A stretch of 64,000 bases of DNA from Clostridiales bacterium (GCA_015069575.1 SVIH01000003.1:1-64000), one strand, 5' to 3'. Positions 53,501-63,212 are shown, counted from the first letter of the stretch. Made by a program: numbers and translations. Notes: generated from the sequence alone by a model not told the origin.

Positions 53501-56500
53501 AAAACTTCAGTTTTAGAGGCAATAACAGGTGTTATAGGATATTTTTTTATGCTATCATTAAAATGAAGCACCGGTTTATTAAAGCCGTTACCCCTGCCGA
53601 TAATATTAAGTTTATCTGTTTCAAAAGCAGTTTCTTCTTCGCTTACAACTGATAAAACACATTTTCTGTCAGTTTTTTTGTTTTTTAATTTTAAGGTATT
53701 GTTTTTTTCTGTTACTTCCATAGACAAACCAAAAAAATACGGATGCGCCATATAATTTTCAATATTTGTTAATGCCGGTTCAAGCACAAACACTATATTT
53801 TCTTGTATTGGTTGTTGAGATTTATTTGTTATTTCCACAGAAAACAACGCTTCAACAGTATCTTCCACAGCGTAGATACTGTTTTGAATATTTTGGCGTT
53901 TATCTTTTGAAACATAAGTTACGCACTGAGGTTTAAACACAGTCTGATACTCTTTTGTTCTGTCTTTTACAGGTTCAAAAGATATACTGCTTGTTTTCTC
54001 ATCCTGAACATAAATATAAGCTTCGCCAATATAAGCGCTGCCATTATATATTTTTACTTTTCCTCTAGAGGTGGCTTCAATCCTTAATTCTCCCCCTGAA
54101 AGCACAAGCATTTCACTGCTTTGCTTCTGGGGATAAATAAATCTGCGGATATAATCTTCCTGTTTAGTTAATTTAGGTTCTTCGTGAATATCAGTTTTTT
54201 TCCTTGGCATAACACCTATTGGCATTTTTTCATCAAGCAAAACTGCATTGGCACTTATAAATTTTGATTTAAGAAATGATTTTCTTAAAAATCCATTATA
54301 AAAATAGTTTGTTAAAGCACAAAGGCTCATACCCGAATGATGCGCCATGTGCGAATAAACTATACCGCCATTTTCACCTTTAAGGCGTTTAAAATCAATG
54401 GCTTCATAAAATCCATAAATACCCATTACACCGTTTTCTACAAGGCGGATAATATTATCCATACATTCCCTTGGTGCATATTCTATTGCAAGCAACGTTG
54501 AATACGGTGAATATACTTTTTCATTTTTAAATGTGCTTATTGCTGTTAAAGGAACACCAAATGCTTTGTAATTATATTCTCTTGATCTATCAAGACTGTT
54601 AAATGCAGATTCAGATATACCCCATATGCCGTTTTTATTTTTATATTCCATCTGCGCCTGAACCTGCATATATGATGAATTGTACAGCATTGAATTTGGT
54701 GAGGGCTGAATAAAAATATCAGGCATAAGGTATTCAAACATTGTACCGCTCCATGAAAGGCAAACAGGTTTATTATCTATTCTTGTATACTGCCTTGACA
54801 GCCTGAACCAATGTTCAACAGGCAATTTTCCTAAAGAAATTCCCACAAAACTTGTCAGGCGCGCTTCTGACATAAGCATATCGTAATAATTTTCGCTTTT
54901 TTTTCCATCTTGCGCATTTAAACCAATGGACAAAAGTTTTTTCTTTTCATCAAAAACACAGGCAAAATCAATTTCTTCAAGATATTTATCTATAAAATCT
55001 TCAATTTCAACAAGTCTTTGATTAATGCGGTAAGCATAAGCATATATTTTACGGAATTCGTTAAGCACATCTTTTAAAATCACGCTGTATTTTTCTTTTC
55101 CTAAATTCCATATAAGCCCGTCCACCTGTTTTTCAAAATCAGTTATTGCCAGCGTTTCTGCCACCGAATAAGGAAACTTTTGCAGATATTCTTTTAAAGG
55201 GCGCAGATTAATATCGTCAGCTTGATTTATCCTTTCAAAAATGTTTTTTGAAAAACTTAAACCATCATAATCTTCTAACCAGTTTTTAATTATCTTTTGG
55301 CAAAATTCTGCGCCCTGACACGATGAAATTATGCCTTCATTTAAAAAATCTTGTGCACGGTTTCTTGCTTTTAATCCATTTAACAAATAAAAATCGCTTG
55401 CATATTCTTCAAGGTGTACCGAAAAATCTTCCCCTACGCCGTCTAAACAAGATGATATTACATCACCTATACCATTACATTCACCGCGCCCTAATATTTT
55501 ACGGGTTCTAACTGCCTCGATACTACCTTTTAATGCTATCAGCGATGCACAGAAATTACCGCTGTCAACAGTTGAAATATACTGATTTAACGGTTTTTTT
55601 GTTTCAGTATTATACCAATTATACAAATGCCCTTTATATTGAGGTAATTTTTTTATCTGTTCTATTTGTTTTAAAACATTGTTTGAAAACAGTCCCGGTG
55701 AGTATGCCCCTGATTTCAATCCGCACACAGCACTTAAAAGAGCAAAACCTATATTTGTTGGTGATGTTCTTTTTGCATAGCCTTTATACGGTTTTAACTG
55801 AAGATTATCACAAACGATATATTCATTATCTTCAAGACATTCATAGAAAAATCTTAAAGTGCGCATTAAAAGCAACTTCAAACCGTGATCTTCATCAGGT
55901 AATAAACGAATTTGCTCTTTTTTTGTTTTTGAGCCTAAATAAAATGCAAACGCAAATGTTAATGACCAAACAGCAAACGCAACAAACGAAATTAAAATAC
56001 CAATACCTTTATAGATACAAACTGCCAAAAATATTCCTGATAACAATATTGAAGGTGCAAAAAATAAAAAGTGTTCTTTTTTTGAGTTTTTGTTTGAAGT
56101 TGATGAAAATGTGCTCCATTCAAGCACATTTTTATGGCTGATTAATCTTCGCCATAACGCTTTAATTATTGCTGTTAAACTGTTATAACATTCATATGGC
56201 AAAAATAGTTTGTTAATAAGTGACATTTTTACACTGTTTCTTCTGTTTGGTTTATTATCGTGAAAAACATGCTTATCCTTATCAAATCTCAAAGCATCCA
56301 TATATGCAAAAATCGTCGGCATAGAAAGTTCGATTAAACTTATACCCCAAATCATAAATGCCCACAAATCAAAAAACGGCGCTATAAGAATCTGCAAAAA
56401 CACACCTACGGGAAAAAGCGACTGCACAAGATTATAAAAAATTTTCCATTTGGAAATTGCTTTAAGATCCGAAAACAGCCAGGGCAAAAGTTGCCAATCG

Positions 56501-58251
56501 CCACGCACCCAACGTTCACGGCGCTTATAATAGGATATCGGTGTTTGAGGAAACTCATCTAAAAAAGTAACATCATTAGCGCCAAGAGTGTTTAGTAACT
56601 CGCCTTCAAGCAAATCGTGTGACAACACTGTGTTAGGCTGTATTTTGCCTTGCACAAGATTTTTATATGCATCAACGCTAAAAATACCTTTTCCGCAAAA
56701 TGACCCTGAAAGAAAGAAATCGTTATTTACTTCGCTTACAGGGTAATTATAGGCATCGATTCCCCCTAATGAAGCCATTATCTGCGAGTATGGTGTTTGA
56801 TTGGTTAATGTTGTTCCTATTTCAGCCTGTACAAGACCGTAACCTTTTGTGAAATTACTATTTATTTTATTCCTTGGATGTGTTATTACACCTAACATTC
56901 TGACTATACTTTCAGGCGGTGCAACAGTATCAGCATCAAGAGTGCAAATATATTTCGTGTTCTTTAAAATTTTACCGTTATTATTTAAAAGAAAAATATC
57001 TTCTTCATCAGTTATATATCGTACAAGTTGTTCTATGGCACCGCGCTTTCTTTCCCAACCTGAATATTTATTATCTCTTTTTCCCCTGAAACGCAAAAGC
57101 GCACTGAATTTATCGTTATATTTTTTATTCAATGCATCTACCCCGTCATTAAGGGCATTTATTATTTTTTCATCATTTTCAGTTGTTTCTGTTTTTGATT
57201 CGTTAAGGTCTGCTAAAATCAGATATACTCCGTTATCAAGATAATTTCCCGAAAAATATTCTTCAACAGTTTTAAGAGCCTTTTTTACTGCCTTTTCACT
57301 TTCAAGCATAATTGTTAATACTGTTGCCGTTTTATTTTGGGGTATATCCGCAAATTCTTTTTTTAAACGCATAGGCTTTTTAGGTGTAAGCCTAAACAAA
57401 ATACTACGATTAATTACATTTAAAAAAAATACTAAAAACGGACAAAAGGATATTACGCAATATAAAAATTTTAGTTTTGCAGAGGTTGGCAGAAACCATA
57501 TTAACCCTAAAAAAAAGCCTGTAACACCTACGGCGGATAAAATATATAATGCCAATTTGCAGTTTATTGAAGTATTATTTTCTTTTACGCCGATATTTAA
57601 TAAAAATAATTGTTTGTTCTGTCCAAACAAATTTTCTGTTACATCTCCAAGTGCAAAATCTTTTAATTTTGCACATATTTCTGTTTCACTTTTGGAACTT
57701 AACAAACTTAACTTGCTTATCTGTTTACGGTACTGCCCTTTTGTTGCTTCATCAGACATCTCATACACAGCATCACTAATCAAAATATTTTCCTGCTTTA
57801 GACATTTTTCACGCAAGGCACCAAAATCTATATGATTAAACAGAATAAGTGACCTGACAACAGAAGGTGCAATATTTTTATCTTGATTGTTTTCAAGAAT
57901 ATCTATTACCATATCTAATAAACTTATTTTAAAAAACAGCGGTAAAAAATCATATTCTTCAAAAGAAAGATCGAATTTTTTTGTAATAAGAACGGTTTCC
58001 TGATCAATTCCGCCTTGCGCCATAGCACATATTTCCCTTGCAAGTTCCAGTGCGCGTGGCTCTTTAAAACCTTTGGGCAGAATGCATTTAGGCGTTTTTT
58101 TACATAAATCCCCACTGATGAATACTATACGGTTTTTATTATCGTTAATCCATTTTAGCCTATTATCTTCTGAAAAAGGTTTCTCAAGCAAAATCTCAAG
58201 TTTTTTATATTGCCGATAAACATAGTTTTTCAGTTTTAATGTATAATTCAT
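50590..58251 (-). CDS. Cyclic beta-1,2-glucan synthase-type enzyme (GT84 + GH94)
   Basis: A 2553-residue multidomain membrane protein. Order: N-terminal soluble region; helices near 230-285; a glycosyltransferase domain with LDADTV (about residue 434) and RRERWVRGDWQ (about 580); further helices near 620-660 and 755-810; a glucoamylase-like domain (about 850-1350); then GH94 phosphorylase-type beta-sandwich and barrel with catalytic CGDWNDGMN (about 2247). This is the architecture of NdvB/ChvB/Cgs, which makes cyclic beta-1,2-glucan from UDP-glucose. The family is best known from proteobacteria; clostridial members exist. It stands alone with no separate transporter. ATG 58251 has GGAGG upstream. 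Confidence 0.9.
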   Translation of the reverse strand: MNYTLKLKNYVYRQYKKLEILLEKPFSEDNRLKWINDNKNRIVFISGDLCKKTPKCILPKGFKEPRALELAREICAMAQGGIDQETVLITKKFDLSFEEYDFLPLFFKISLLDMVIDILENNQDKNIAPSVVRSLILFNHIDFGALREKCLKQENILISDAVYEMSDEATKGQYRKQISKLSLLSSKSETEICAKLKDFALGDVTENLFGQNKQLFLLNIGVKENNTSINCKLALYILSAVGVTGFFLGLIWFLPTSAKLKFLYCVISFCPFLVFFLNVINRSILFRLTPKKPMRLKKEFADIPQNKTATVLTIMLESEKAVKKALKTVEEYFSGNYLDNGVYLILADLNESKTETTENDEKIINALNDGVDALNKKYNDKFSALLRFRGKRDNKYSGWERKRGAIEQLVRYITDEEDIFLLNNNGKILKNTKYICTLDADTVAPPESIVRMLGVITHPRNKINSNFTKGYGLVQAEIGTTLTNQTPYSQIMASLGGIDAYNYPVSEVNNDFFLSGSFCGKGIFSVDAYKNLVQGKIQPNTVLSHDLLEGELLNTLGANDVTFLDEFPQTPISYYKRRERWVRGDWQLLPWLFSDLKAISKWKIFYNLVQSLFPVGVFLQILIAPFFDLWAFMIWGISLIELSMPTIFAYMDALRFDKDKHVFHDNKPNRRNSVKMSLINKLFLPYECYNSLTAIIKALWRRLISHKNVLEWSTFSSTSNKNSKKEHFLFFAPSILLSGIFLAVCIYKGIGILISFVAFAVWSLTFAFAFYLGSKTKKEQIRLLPDEDHGLKLLLMRTLRFFYECLEDNEYIVCDNLQLKPYKGYAKRTSPTNIGFALLSAVCGLKSGAYSPGLFSNNVLKQIEQIKKLPQYKGHLYNWYNTETKKPLNQYISTVDSGNFCASLIALKGSIEAVRTRKILGRGECNGIGDVISSCLDGVGEDFSVHLEEYASDFYLLNGLKARNRAQDFLNEGIISSCQGAEFCQKIIKNWLEDYDGLSFSKNIFERINQADDINLRPLKEYLQKFPYSVAETLAITDFEKQVDGLIWNLGKEKYSVILKDVLNEFRKIYAYAYRINQRLVEIEDFIDKYLEEIDFACVFDEKKKLLSIGLNAQDGKKSENYYDMLMSEARLTSFVGISLGKLPVEHWFRLSRQYTRIDNKPVCLSWSGTMFEYLMPDIFIQPSPNSMLYNSSYMQVQAQMEYKNKNGIWGISESAFNSLDRSREYNYKAFGVPLTAISTFKNEKVYSPYSTLLAIEYAPRECMDNIIRLVENGVMGIYGFYEAIDFKRLKGENGGIVYSHMAHHSGMSLCALTNYFYNGFLRKSFLKSKFISANAVLLDEKMPIGVMPRKKTDIHEEPKLTKQEDYIRRFIYPQKQSSEMLVLSGGELRIEATSRGKVKIYNGSAYIGEAYIYVQDEKTSSISFEPVKDRTKEYQTVFKPQCVTYVSKDKRQNIQNSIYAVEDTVEALFSVEITNKSQQPIQENIVFVLEPALTNIENYMAHPYFFGLSMEVTEKNNTLKLKNKKTDRKCVLSVVSEEETAFETDKLNIIGRGNGFNKPVLHFNDSIKKYPITPVIASKTEVLINPGDKKEINIVLSFDEPIIRNKATVNLKKENACIFNMGDINAFDISKEEWLLSLKIAALKESQARAGNDKTSKEILWQYSINDKIPLMTVILPKEYVKAKLKTLLKSTKLLMDKGFDMQIAIIEDSVEDYLDNLFNSTGEIISQYNLSNVHHIKKGIIKSEHLNQIKTASFLYISLENDIFESIGKAESYVEVENIVPLQNKYPVSKNDFIQGEFDSGYGRFINGGKEYYIYARTPMPWSNIISNKIFGTLITESGGGYTYYKNSCLNKLTPWYNDAVSDPLGEALYLRDNKISRFWSITRDPVDASDQHDTIYGKGYGIFRYNGYGINQKQTVFVHKNKSIKVINVTLDNITQRDISAFYFAKVQMGQHIEANRYVKISEKYGMLCAESNNEYMFIYADNAEYCDNYQGFFGNNDFKEPDSVKQGEFIKTNDNQPLLSLKVQAKDEFNIFLGAAESLEELEELSKLIKGAKTDLWLEEVKIDWEERAGSIQISTPDKKLNILFNNWLYYQTMSSRIQAKCGFYQAGGAYGFRDQLQDCQALMISEPEFVKKHILYCASHQFKEGDVQHWWHPEYLGVRTLVSDDLLFLPYITSIYISVTGDKDILNVEVPFLEGHSLGDRKDLYENAWQSNEKAPLYEHCVRAIKLVLKRTGQHGLPLILCGDWNDGMNALGKKGKGESVWLGWFLFDTVSKFSPFIKERDAKFYEELMAYVKKLYNALNTVCWDGSWYVRAFDDDNRVIGSKSSSCAQIDAISQAWSVLSGAGKNHMAQKAMESLEKNLIDYDHGILKLLTPPFTKEFNAGYIGEYIPGVRENGGQYTHGAIWSAQAFFRLGETEKGYNILDMINPINHTKNKHLTDKYKLEPYSVAADIYSNIENYGRGGWSWYTASSALYFNAVLTDMLGIKMENGKIKIEPHIPSQWQEYSVKIETATNKYDIKVLNSENKTDTVESINEVIKDDKCEIRVVM

Positions 58252-58362
58252 AATTACCTCCGCCTGTAATTTTGCTTTTAGTATTTGCTAATCCTGTTTT
58301 AATATGCAAAATTAACCATTTTTATGATTTTTTCATATTTTGCTTATAGGTGGTGATTTTTA

Positions 58363-59127
58363 TTGAATTATTTAGTGCTTGCACTGTTTTCAGCAATAGG
58401 CACATGGTTTTTAACTGCTTTGGGCAGTAGCACTGTGTTCTTTTTTAAAAAATTAAACGATAAAATTTTAAATATGATGCTTGGTTTTTCTTCAGGCATT
58501 ATGATTGCTGCAAGTTTCTTTTCACTTTTGGCGCCCGCTATTGATTTGGCTCCACACTTACCCTGGCTTATTACTTCTTTAGGCTTTTTATCCGGTGGAA
58601 TTATTTTAATATTATGCGATATACTTTTAATAAAAGTTAATAAACATAGAGAATTTTCATCATCAAAAAAAAGATGCGCTATGCTTGTTTCCTCTATTAC
58701 ATTACACAACATTCCCGAGGGCCTTGTAGTTGGTGTTGCCTTTGGTGCATTAAAAGGGCAAGAGTTAACTTTTGATAATGTAATTATGCCTTTTTCTATT
58801 GCGCTTGCAATAGGATTGCAGAATTTCCCTGAAGGTGCAGCAGTTTCAATTCCTTTAAGGCGTGAAGGTTTTTCTATTTTAAAAAGCTTTTTTTACGGTC
58901 AGCTTTCAGGAATGGTTGAACCTGTAAGCGCATTTTTAGGTGCATTGCTTGTTGGATTTTTTTCACCCATTCTGCCTTTTGCATTATCCTTTGCCGCAGG
59001 TGCAATGATTTTTGTAGTTTTAAAAGAGCTTGTGCCTGAAAGTGAAAAAGACGGCGGATACTTTGCTTCGTTAGGCGCATTACTTGGCTTTACCTGTATG
59101 ATGATGCTTGATGTAGCGTTAGGGTAA
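58363..59127 (+). CDS. ZIP-family metal transporter (ZupT-like)
   Basis: A 254-residue membrane protein with eight hydrophobic helices. The two metal-site helices read LHNIPEGLVVGV and LQNFPEGAAVSI, the ZIP signature. It imports divalent metals, most likely zinc, into the cytoplasm. Start TTG 58363 has GGTGGTG upstream. It diverges from the glucan synthase and has no zinc repressor site that I recognise. Confidence 0.9.
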   Translation: MNYLVLALFSAIGTWFLTALGSSTVFFFKKLNDKILNMMLGFSSGIMIAASFFSLLAPAIDLAPHLPWLITSLGFLSGGIILILCDILLIKVNKHREFSSSKKRCAMLVSSITLHNIPEGLVVGVAFGALKGQELTFDNVIMPFSIALAIGLQNFPEGAAVSIPLRREGFSILKSFFYGQLSGMVEPVSAFLGALLVGFFSPILPFALSFAAGAMIFVVLKELVPESEKDGGYFASLGALLGFTCMMMLDVALG

Positions 59128-59165
59128 AAAAAGACTGTCTATTTTCTAGACAGTCTTTTTATTTT
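59128..59165. terminator. Bidirectional terminator between the ZIP and upp genes
   Basis: AAAGACTGTCTA/TAGACAGTCTTT perfect 12-bp stem with flanking A and T runs. Confidence 0.85.
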
Positions 59166-59174
59166 TATAAAAAA

Positions 59175-59804
59175 TTATTTTGTACCGAATAATCTATCCC
59201 CTGCATCGCCTAAGCCGGGCAAGATGTAACAATGGTCGTTTAATTTATCATCAAGGCTTGCTGTAAAAATATCAACGTCAGGATGGTCAGTTTGTACTTT
59301 TTTAACGCCTTCGGGTGCTGCAACAAGACACATAAGGCGAATGTTTTTTACGCCCTTTTCTTTAAGCATTGTAATAGCATCAGAAGCTGATCCGCCTGTA
59401 GCAAGCATTGGGTCAACAACAATTGTAATACGATCTTCAATATCAACAGGAAGTTTGCAATAGTAAACTACGGGAAGATGTGTTTCAGGATCGCGGTAAA
59501 GACCGATATGCCCTACCTTTGCAACGGGAATTAAAGAAAGCATACCATCAACCATACCTAAGCCTGCCCTTAAAATCGGCACAATAGCAACCTTTTTGCC
59601 ATCAATGGTTTTTCCTACCATTTTGCAAAGGGGTGTATCAATAGGTTTATCACAAAGTGGGAAATCCCTTGTAATTTCATAACCCATTAAAGTTGTAATT
59701 TCGTTTAAAAGCTCTCTGAATTCTTTGGCGCCTGTTTCAGTTTGGCGCATAATTGTTAATTTGTGCTGAATTAACGGATGATCTATAATGTGTAAATTAC
59801 TCAT
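59175..59804 (-). CDS. upp: Uracil phosphoribosyltransferase
   Basis: A 209-residue pyrimidine salvage enzyme making UMP from uracil and PRPP. The PRPP loop is [16 protein letters not shown], uracil is bound by [18 protein letters not shown] at the C-terminus. ATG 59804 has AAGGAG 7 bases upstream; the [16 protein letters not shown] start is typical. Monocistronic. Confidence 0.97.
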   Translation of the reverse strand: MSNLHIIDHPLIQHKLTIMRQTETGAKEFRELLNEITTLMGYEITRDFPLCDKPIDTPLCKMVGKTIDGKKVAIVPILRAGLGMVDGMLSLIPVAKVGHIGLYRDPETHLPVVYYCKLPVDIEDRITIVVDPMLATGGSASDAITMLKEKGVKNIRLMCLVAAPEGVKKVQTDHPDVDIFTASLDDKLNDHCYILPGLGDAGDRLFGTK

Positions 59805-59835
59805 AATTTTTCTCCTTAAAATTCTTATTAACAAT

Positions 59836-59863
59836 ATTATACATTAAATTATATTTTTTTCAA
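59836..59863 (-). promoter_or_regulatory. Promoter of upp
   Basis: Reverse-strand TTGAAA, 16-bp spacer, consensus TATAAT. The short leader shows no PyrR-type attenuator. Confidence 0.6.
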
Positions 59864-59872
59864 GAGTGAATT

Positions 59873-59903
59873 TAAAAAAGCCACTAATTTAGTGGCTTTT
59901 ATT
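59873..59903 (-). terminator. Terminator of the rdgB-yfcE-esterase operon
   Basis: AAAAGCCACT/AGTGGCTTTT stem (59876-59885 with 59891-59900), A run to the left supplying the T run on the reverse strand. Confidence 0.8.
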
Positions 59904-59906
59904 ATT

Positions 59907-61328
59907 TTAGTGGATAAAATGCTTGTTTTCATCCTTATGAATTTCAAATGCAGCGCAAGGAAGGTTAGTTGATGAGCCTAAGTTTGCGTTTTCCCAAATT
60001 GCTTCGTGAGTATAAGCATAACGCAATGTTACAGGCTCTTTTACGCCCTTAAACACTATTGTGTCACCATTAATTTTACCGCGCACCTTTTTAAACTTAC
60101 CGGTTTCGTCTTTTGCTTCAAACCCAACAAGTTTTTCACCTGTTAAAAGTTTAAGACCATCGCCTACATTATCAAAATGAACGGTTACGCTATCTTCATC
60201 AAAACGCCAGCAACAAGGAATTGGGCAAAGGTTATATTCAGGATCGCCTATGCCGTATTCGTTAGACAAAACCGCCATGGCAAGACGCTCACCGATAGGT
60301 TTTTTATACGGTGGATGCGCCCAGTCAGGATTCTGCTCTTTGCCGCCAACATCCATCGAAACAATCATATAAGCATTATCTAAAACATCAAGAATATTTG
60401 TTTGTGAATAACGGATATGCGGTACTCTTTTCCATTGTTCAAGAGCAGGACCAACATGGCTTGAAATCTGCACAAAATAGAATGGGAAATCGTTTTCAAA
60501 ACGTTTTCTTAATTCTTCAACATACCACTTTAACTGATAGGGATATTTTACATTACCCCACTGCTCGCTTTCTCCCTGATAAAAGAGCATACCCTTAATT
60601 GTCATCTTCTGAACAGGCGCCATTAAGGCGTTATAAATCCCTGAATATGGAATTGCTCTTTCCTGTGTTGAGGTATACCCTAAAGGTAATTGAAGTTCAG
60701 GCATAATAAGTTCAGAAATAGGTGAACCGCCTGAAGCAGTCTGAACAATACCGATCGGAACACTTCCGTTTAAAGTTCTTGACATATATCGGGCAAAGAA
60801 GAATGCCATACAGGAAACATCAAGCCTGTTAGGTGCAGTTGCAAGATCACGCCATGAAGCTTCTTCAGGAACTGCTATATCAAACTGTGGTTTAAGCATA
60901 TTTTCAGGCTTATTATCCCGTGCGTGATTACGTTTTTGAATCATAACGCGGATATTATCTTCCGGTTTTATTGTATCAAGTTCATCATCATAAACGCCTG
61001 CGCCGTTTTTATTGCAGGCATCTAATGAAACCTCAGCATTGGACTGACCGTTGATAATCCATATATCACCGATTAAAACATCTTCTAAAACGATTCTGTC
61101 TTCACCATCTGAAACAACAAGAGTTTGCGGAACAGTGTTTGCAGGCATTGGCGGAAGATAAACTTCAAATTCCTTTTTATTATCTACAATACCGTAACTT
61201 TCATAAGGTCCGATAACGGCATAGATTACGTCCCCTTCTTTTTTACCTTTACCCCAAATGCGCACATCACTATCTCTTTGGAGCACCATATGGTCACTTA
61301 ATGCGCTTGCAAGCCTAAATTCTGACAT
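59907..61328 (-). CDS. Sialate O-acetylesterase-like SGNH hydrolase
   Basis: A 473-residue protein without signal peptide. N-terminal beta-rich region, then an SGNH/SASA esterase domain: catalytic serine in GDIWIINGQSNAEV (about residue 96), GIVQTASGGSPISEL as oxyanion block, and MLFYQGESEQWG. It would remove O-acetyl groups from sugars such as sialic acid or wall polysaccharide. AAGGAG lies 10 bases before ATG. Third gene after rdgB and yfcE. Confidence 0.85.
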   Translation of the reverse strand: MSEFRLASALSDHMVLQRDSDVRIWGKGKKEGDVIYAVIGPYESYGIVDNKKEFEVYLPPMPANTVPQTLVVSDGEDRIVLEDVLIGDIWIINGQSNAEVSLDACNKNGAGVYDDELDTIKPEDNIRVMIQKRNHARDNKPENMLKPQFDIAVPEEASWRDLATAPNRLDVSCMAFFFARYMSRTLNGSVPIGIVQTASGGSPISELIMPELQLPLGYTSTQERAIPYSGIYNALMAPVQKMTIKGMLFYQGESEQWGNVKYPYQLKWYVEELRKRFENDFPFYFVQISSHVGPALEQWKRVPHIRYSQTNILDVLDNAYMIVSMDVGGKEQNPDWAHPPYKKPIGERLAMAVLSNEYGIGDPEYNLCPIPCCWRFDEDSVTVHFDNVGDGLKLLTGEKLVGFEAKDETGKFKKVRGKINGDTIVFKGVKEPVTLRYAYTHEAIWENANLGSSTNLPCAAFEIHKDENKHFIH

Positions 61329-61341
61329 TTTTTCGTTCTCC

Positions 61342-61806
61342 TTAAAATTCCATAAGTTGTGGATATATCTTACCGCCTGTAAGCGTTAAAATGCAATAGG
61401 TTGGTTTTTTATCTTCCCTTGGCCTACATAAAGAACCCGGATTAATAAACCAGATATTATCCTGAAATGTTATATCAGGAATATGTGTGTGTCCGTATAA
61501 AACTATATTTGCACCTATACTTTTTGCTTTTTGCTTAAGACGGGAAATAGTATACTTTACATCATAGTTATGCCCGTGTGTAATAAAAATTTTGTTATTT
61601 TCAATTTCTATTGTTTGTTCATAGACGTTTGAATAATCGCAGTTGCCTGAAACGTAATAAAACGGACAGGCTAACACGCTTTTTAAATCTTCAACATCCC
61701 TTTTTCCATCACCTAAATGTATTACCATATCACCACTTTGTGCGATATGCAAAAAATCTGAAAACCAATACGAATTGTGGCTATCGCTTAAAATAATTAT
61801 TTTCAT
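61342..61806 (-). CDS. YfcE/MJ0936-type metallophosphoesterase
   Basis: A 154-residue calcineurin-fold phosphodiesterase. Metal ligands: DSHN (residues 8-11), HLGDGKRD, SGNCDY, ITHGHNYDV and YGHTHIPD. It overlaps rdgB by 4 bases (ATGA-type junction). In clostridia this pair with rdgB is common. Substrate unknown. Confidence 0.9.
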   Translation of the reverse strand: MKIIILSDSHNSYWFSDFLHIAQSGDMVIHLGDGKRDVEDLKSVLACPFYYVSGNCDYSNVYEQTIEIENNKIFITHGHNYDVKYTISRLKQKAKSIGANIVLYGHTHIPDITFQDNIWFINPGSLCRPREDKKPTYCILTLTGGKIYPQLMEF

Positions 61807-62384
61807 AAAAGTTTCTCAAGTTCCCTTAATGCTTTACCGCGATGGCTCATTGAATTTTTTTGTTCAGGGCTCATCTGGGCAGAAGTCATATTATATTCAG
61901 GCACAAAGAAAAGGTTATCGTAGCCAAAGCCGTTTTCACCTTTTTCGCAATAGCCTATTTCACCCCAGAATCTGCCTTCTGTTTCATAGCTTGTCCCATC
62001 AGGCATCGTTAATGCAATAGCGCAGGCAAAGTATGCGCGCCTATCGGTTATGCCTTCCATATTTTTAAGTAATAAATCGCGGTTTGCCTGATCAGAAGCG
62101 TTATTATCATCTACAGAAGCATATCTTGCAGACATAACGCCCGGTTCACCATTAAGGGCAAGCACGCAAAGACCACTATCATCAGCCAATGCAGGAAGCC
62201 CTGTGATTTCAGTAATTTCCCTTGCTTTTTTCAGGGCATTTTCTTTAAAGGTTAAACCATCTTCAACAGTTTCGTGGTTAATATTTGCTTCTTTTAAGGT
62301 AATCATTTCTTCAAAATAATTTCCTAAAATTTGCTTAAATTCCCTTACCTTATGCTCATTGTTTGTTGCTAGTATCAGTTTCAA
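61803..62384 (-). CDS. rdgB: XTP/dITP diphosphatase (RdgB/HAM1)
   Basis: A 193-residue nucleotide house-cleaning enzyme removing dITP, dXTP and ITP. LATNNEHKVREFKQIL, ADDSGLCVLALNGEPGVMSARYA and the C-terminal SHRGKALRELEKLL are diagnostic. The start is TTG 62384; both AAGG and a GGGGG run lie upstream. First gene of the operon. Confidence 0.95.
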   Translation of the reverse strand: MKLILATNNEHKVREFKQILGNYFEEMITLKEANINHETVEDGLTFKENALKKAREITEITGLPALADDSGLCVLALNGEPGVMSARYASVDDNNASDQANRDLLLKNMEGITDRRAYFACAIALTMPDGTSYETEGRFWGEIGYCEKGENGFGYDNLFFVPEYNMTSAQMSPEQKNSMSHRGKALRELEKLL

Positions 62385-62410
62385 TGCCTTATGCCCCCTG
62401 AAATTTTAAT

Positions 62411-62439
62411 TTTCACTTATGATATTATATGATATAATT
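62411..62439 (+). promoter_or_regulatory. Promoter of comF (overlapping the rdgB promoter)
   Basis: TTTTCA, 17-bp spacer, consensus TATAAT at 62434-62439. The rdgB promoter on the other strand occupies 62425-62453, so the two cannot be used at once. Confidence 0.45.
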
Positions 62440-62453
62440 GTTTTGATTTCAAT
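62425..62453 (-). promoter_or_regulatory. Promoter of the rdgB operon
   Basis: Reverse-strand TTGAAA, 17-bp spacer, consensus TATAAT, about 40 bases before the TTG start. Confidence 0.6.
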
Positions 62454-62484
62454 AGTTTTTTAATGAAAAAGGACGATTTTTACT

Positions 62485-63177
62485 GTGTTTAAATTATTAA
62501 AAGAAATTTTATTTCCAAATGATGTAAAATGCATAATATGTGACAATGAAATAACTGAAAAATATAGCATTTGTAATGAATGTTTGAATAAATTAAAACT
62601 TATTAACGGACAAAGGTGTCCCATTTGTTTAGACAAAGTTAAAACTGACGGTTATTGTGCTGATTGCCTTAAAAAGAAACCCTTTTATACCAAACTTTTT
62701 TGCGTATATGTTTATGATTCACCTATAAAAGAACTTATTCTTAAATTTAAATCGGGAAAAAATCAGTTTTTAAGAGAATATTTTGCACGAATTGCTGTTG
62801 ATACTGTTCCAAAGGAAATTTTTGAAAAATGCACTTTAATTACTTTTGTGCCTTGTTCAGATGAAAAAATAGCCATCAGAGGCTATGATCAGGCAGAGGC
62901 TATTGCAAAGGCTGTTTCTGAAAAAACAGGAATTCCTTATAAAAAAACCATTGTAAGATTAAACGGAAATAAAACTGCAAAACTTAATAAATCAAAACGC
63001 TTAGAAAGTGTTAAGGACAGATATATTTTTTGTGAAAATGTTTTTGGCGAAACAGTTTTGATTATTGATGATGTTTGCACCACTTCTGCTACTTTGCGTT
63101 ATTGCTCTGAGCAATTACAAATTGCAGGCGCTAAAGAAGTTTTTTGTTTTACCGTTGCACGAACAGATAAGCATTAA
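62485..63177 (+). CDS. comF: ComF-family phosphoribosyltransferase-like protein
   Basis: A 230-residue protein. N-terminal four-cysteine finger pairs (CIIC...CNEC and CPIC...CADC, residues 16-62) are followed by a phosphoribosyltransferase fold with VLIIDDVCTTSATL (about residues 191-204). ComF works in DNA uptake and in restart of stalled replication, depending on species. The start is GTG 62485, about 10 bases after AAGGACG. No other competence genes are nearby. Confidence 0.9.
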   Translation: MFKLLKEILFPNDVKCIICDNEITEKYSICNECLNKLKLINGQRCPICLDKVKTDGYCADCLKKKPFYTKLFCVYVYDSPIKELILKFKSGKNQFLREYFARIAVDTVPKEIFEKCTLITFVPCSDEKIAIRGYDQAEAIAKAVSEKTGIPYKKTIVRLNGNKTAKLNKSKRLESVKDRYIFCENVFGETVLIIDDVCTTSATLRYCSEQLQIAGAKEVFCFTVARTDKH

Positions 63178-63182
63178 TAACC

Positions 63183-63212
63183 TTGACACAATATATAAAT
63201 ACATAATATAAT
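63183..63212 (+). promoter_or_regulatory. Promoter of the B12-type radical SAM gene
   Basis: Consensus TTGACA, 18-bp spacer, consensus TATAAT, about 30 bases before ATG 63244. Confidence 0.75.
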
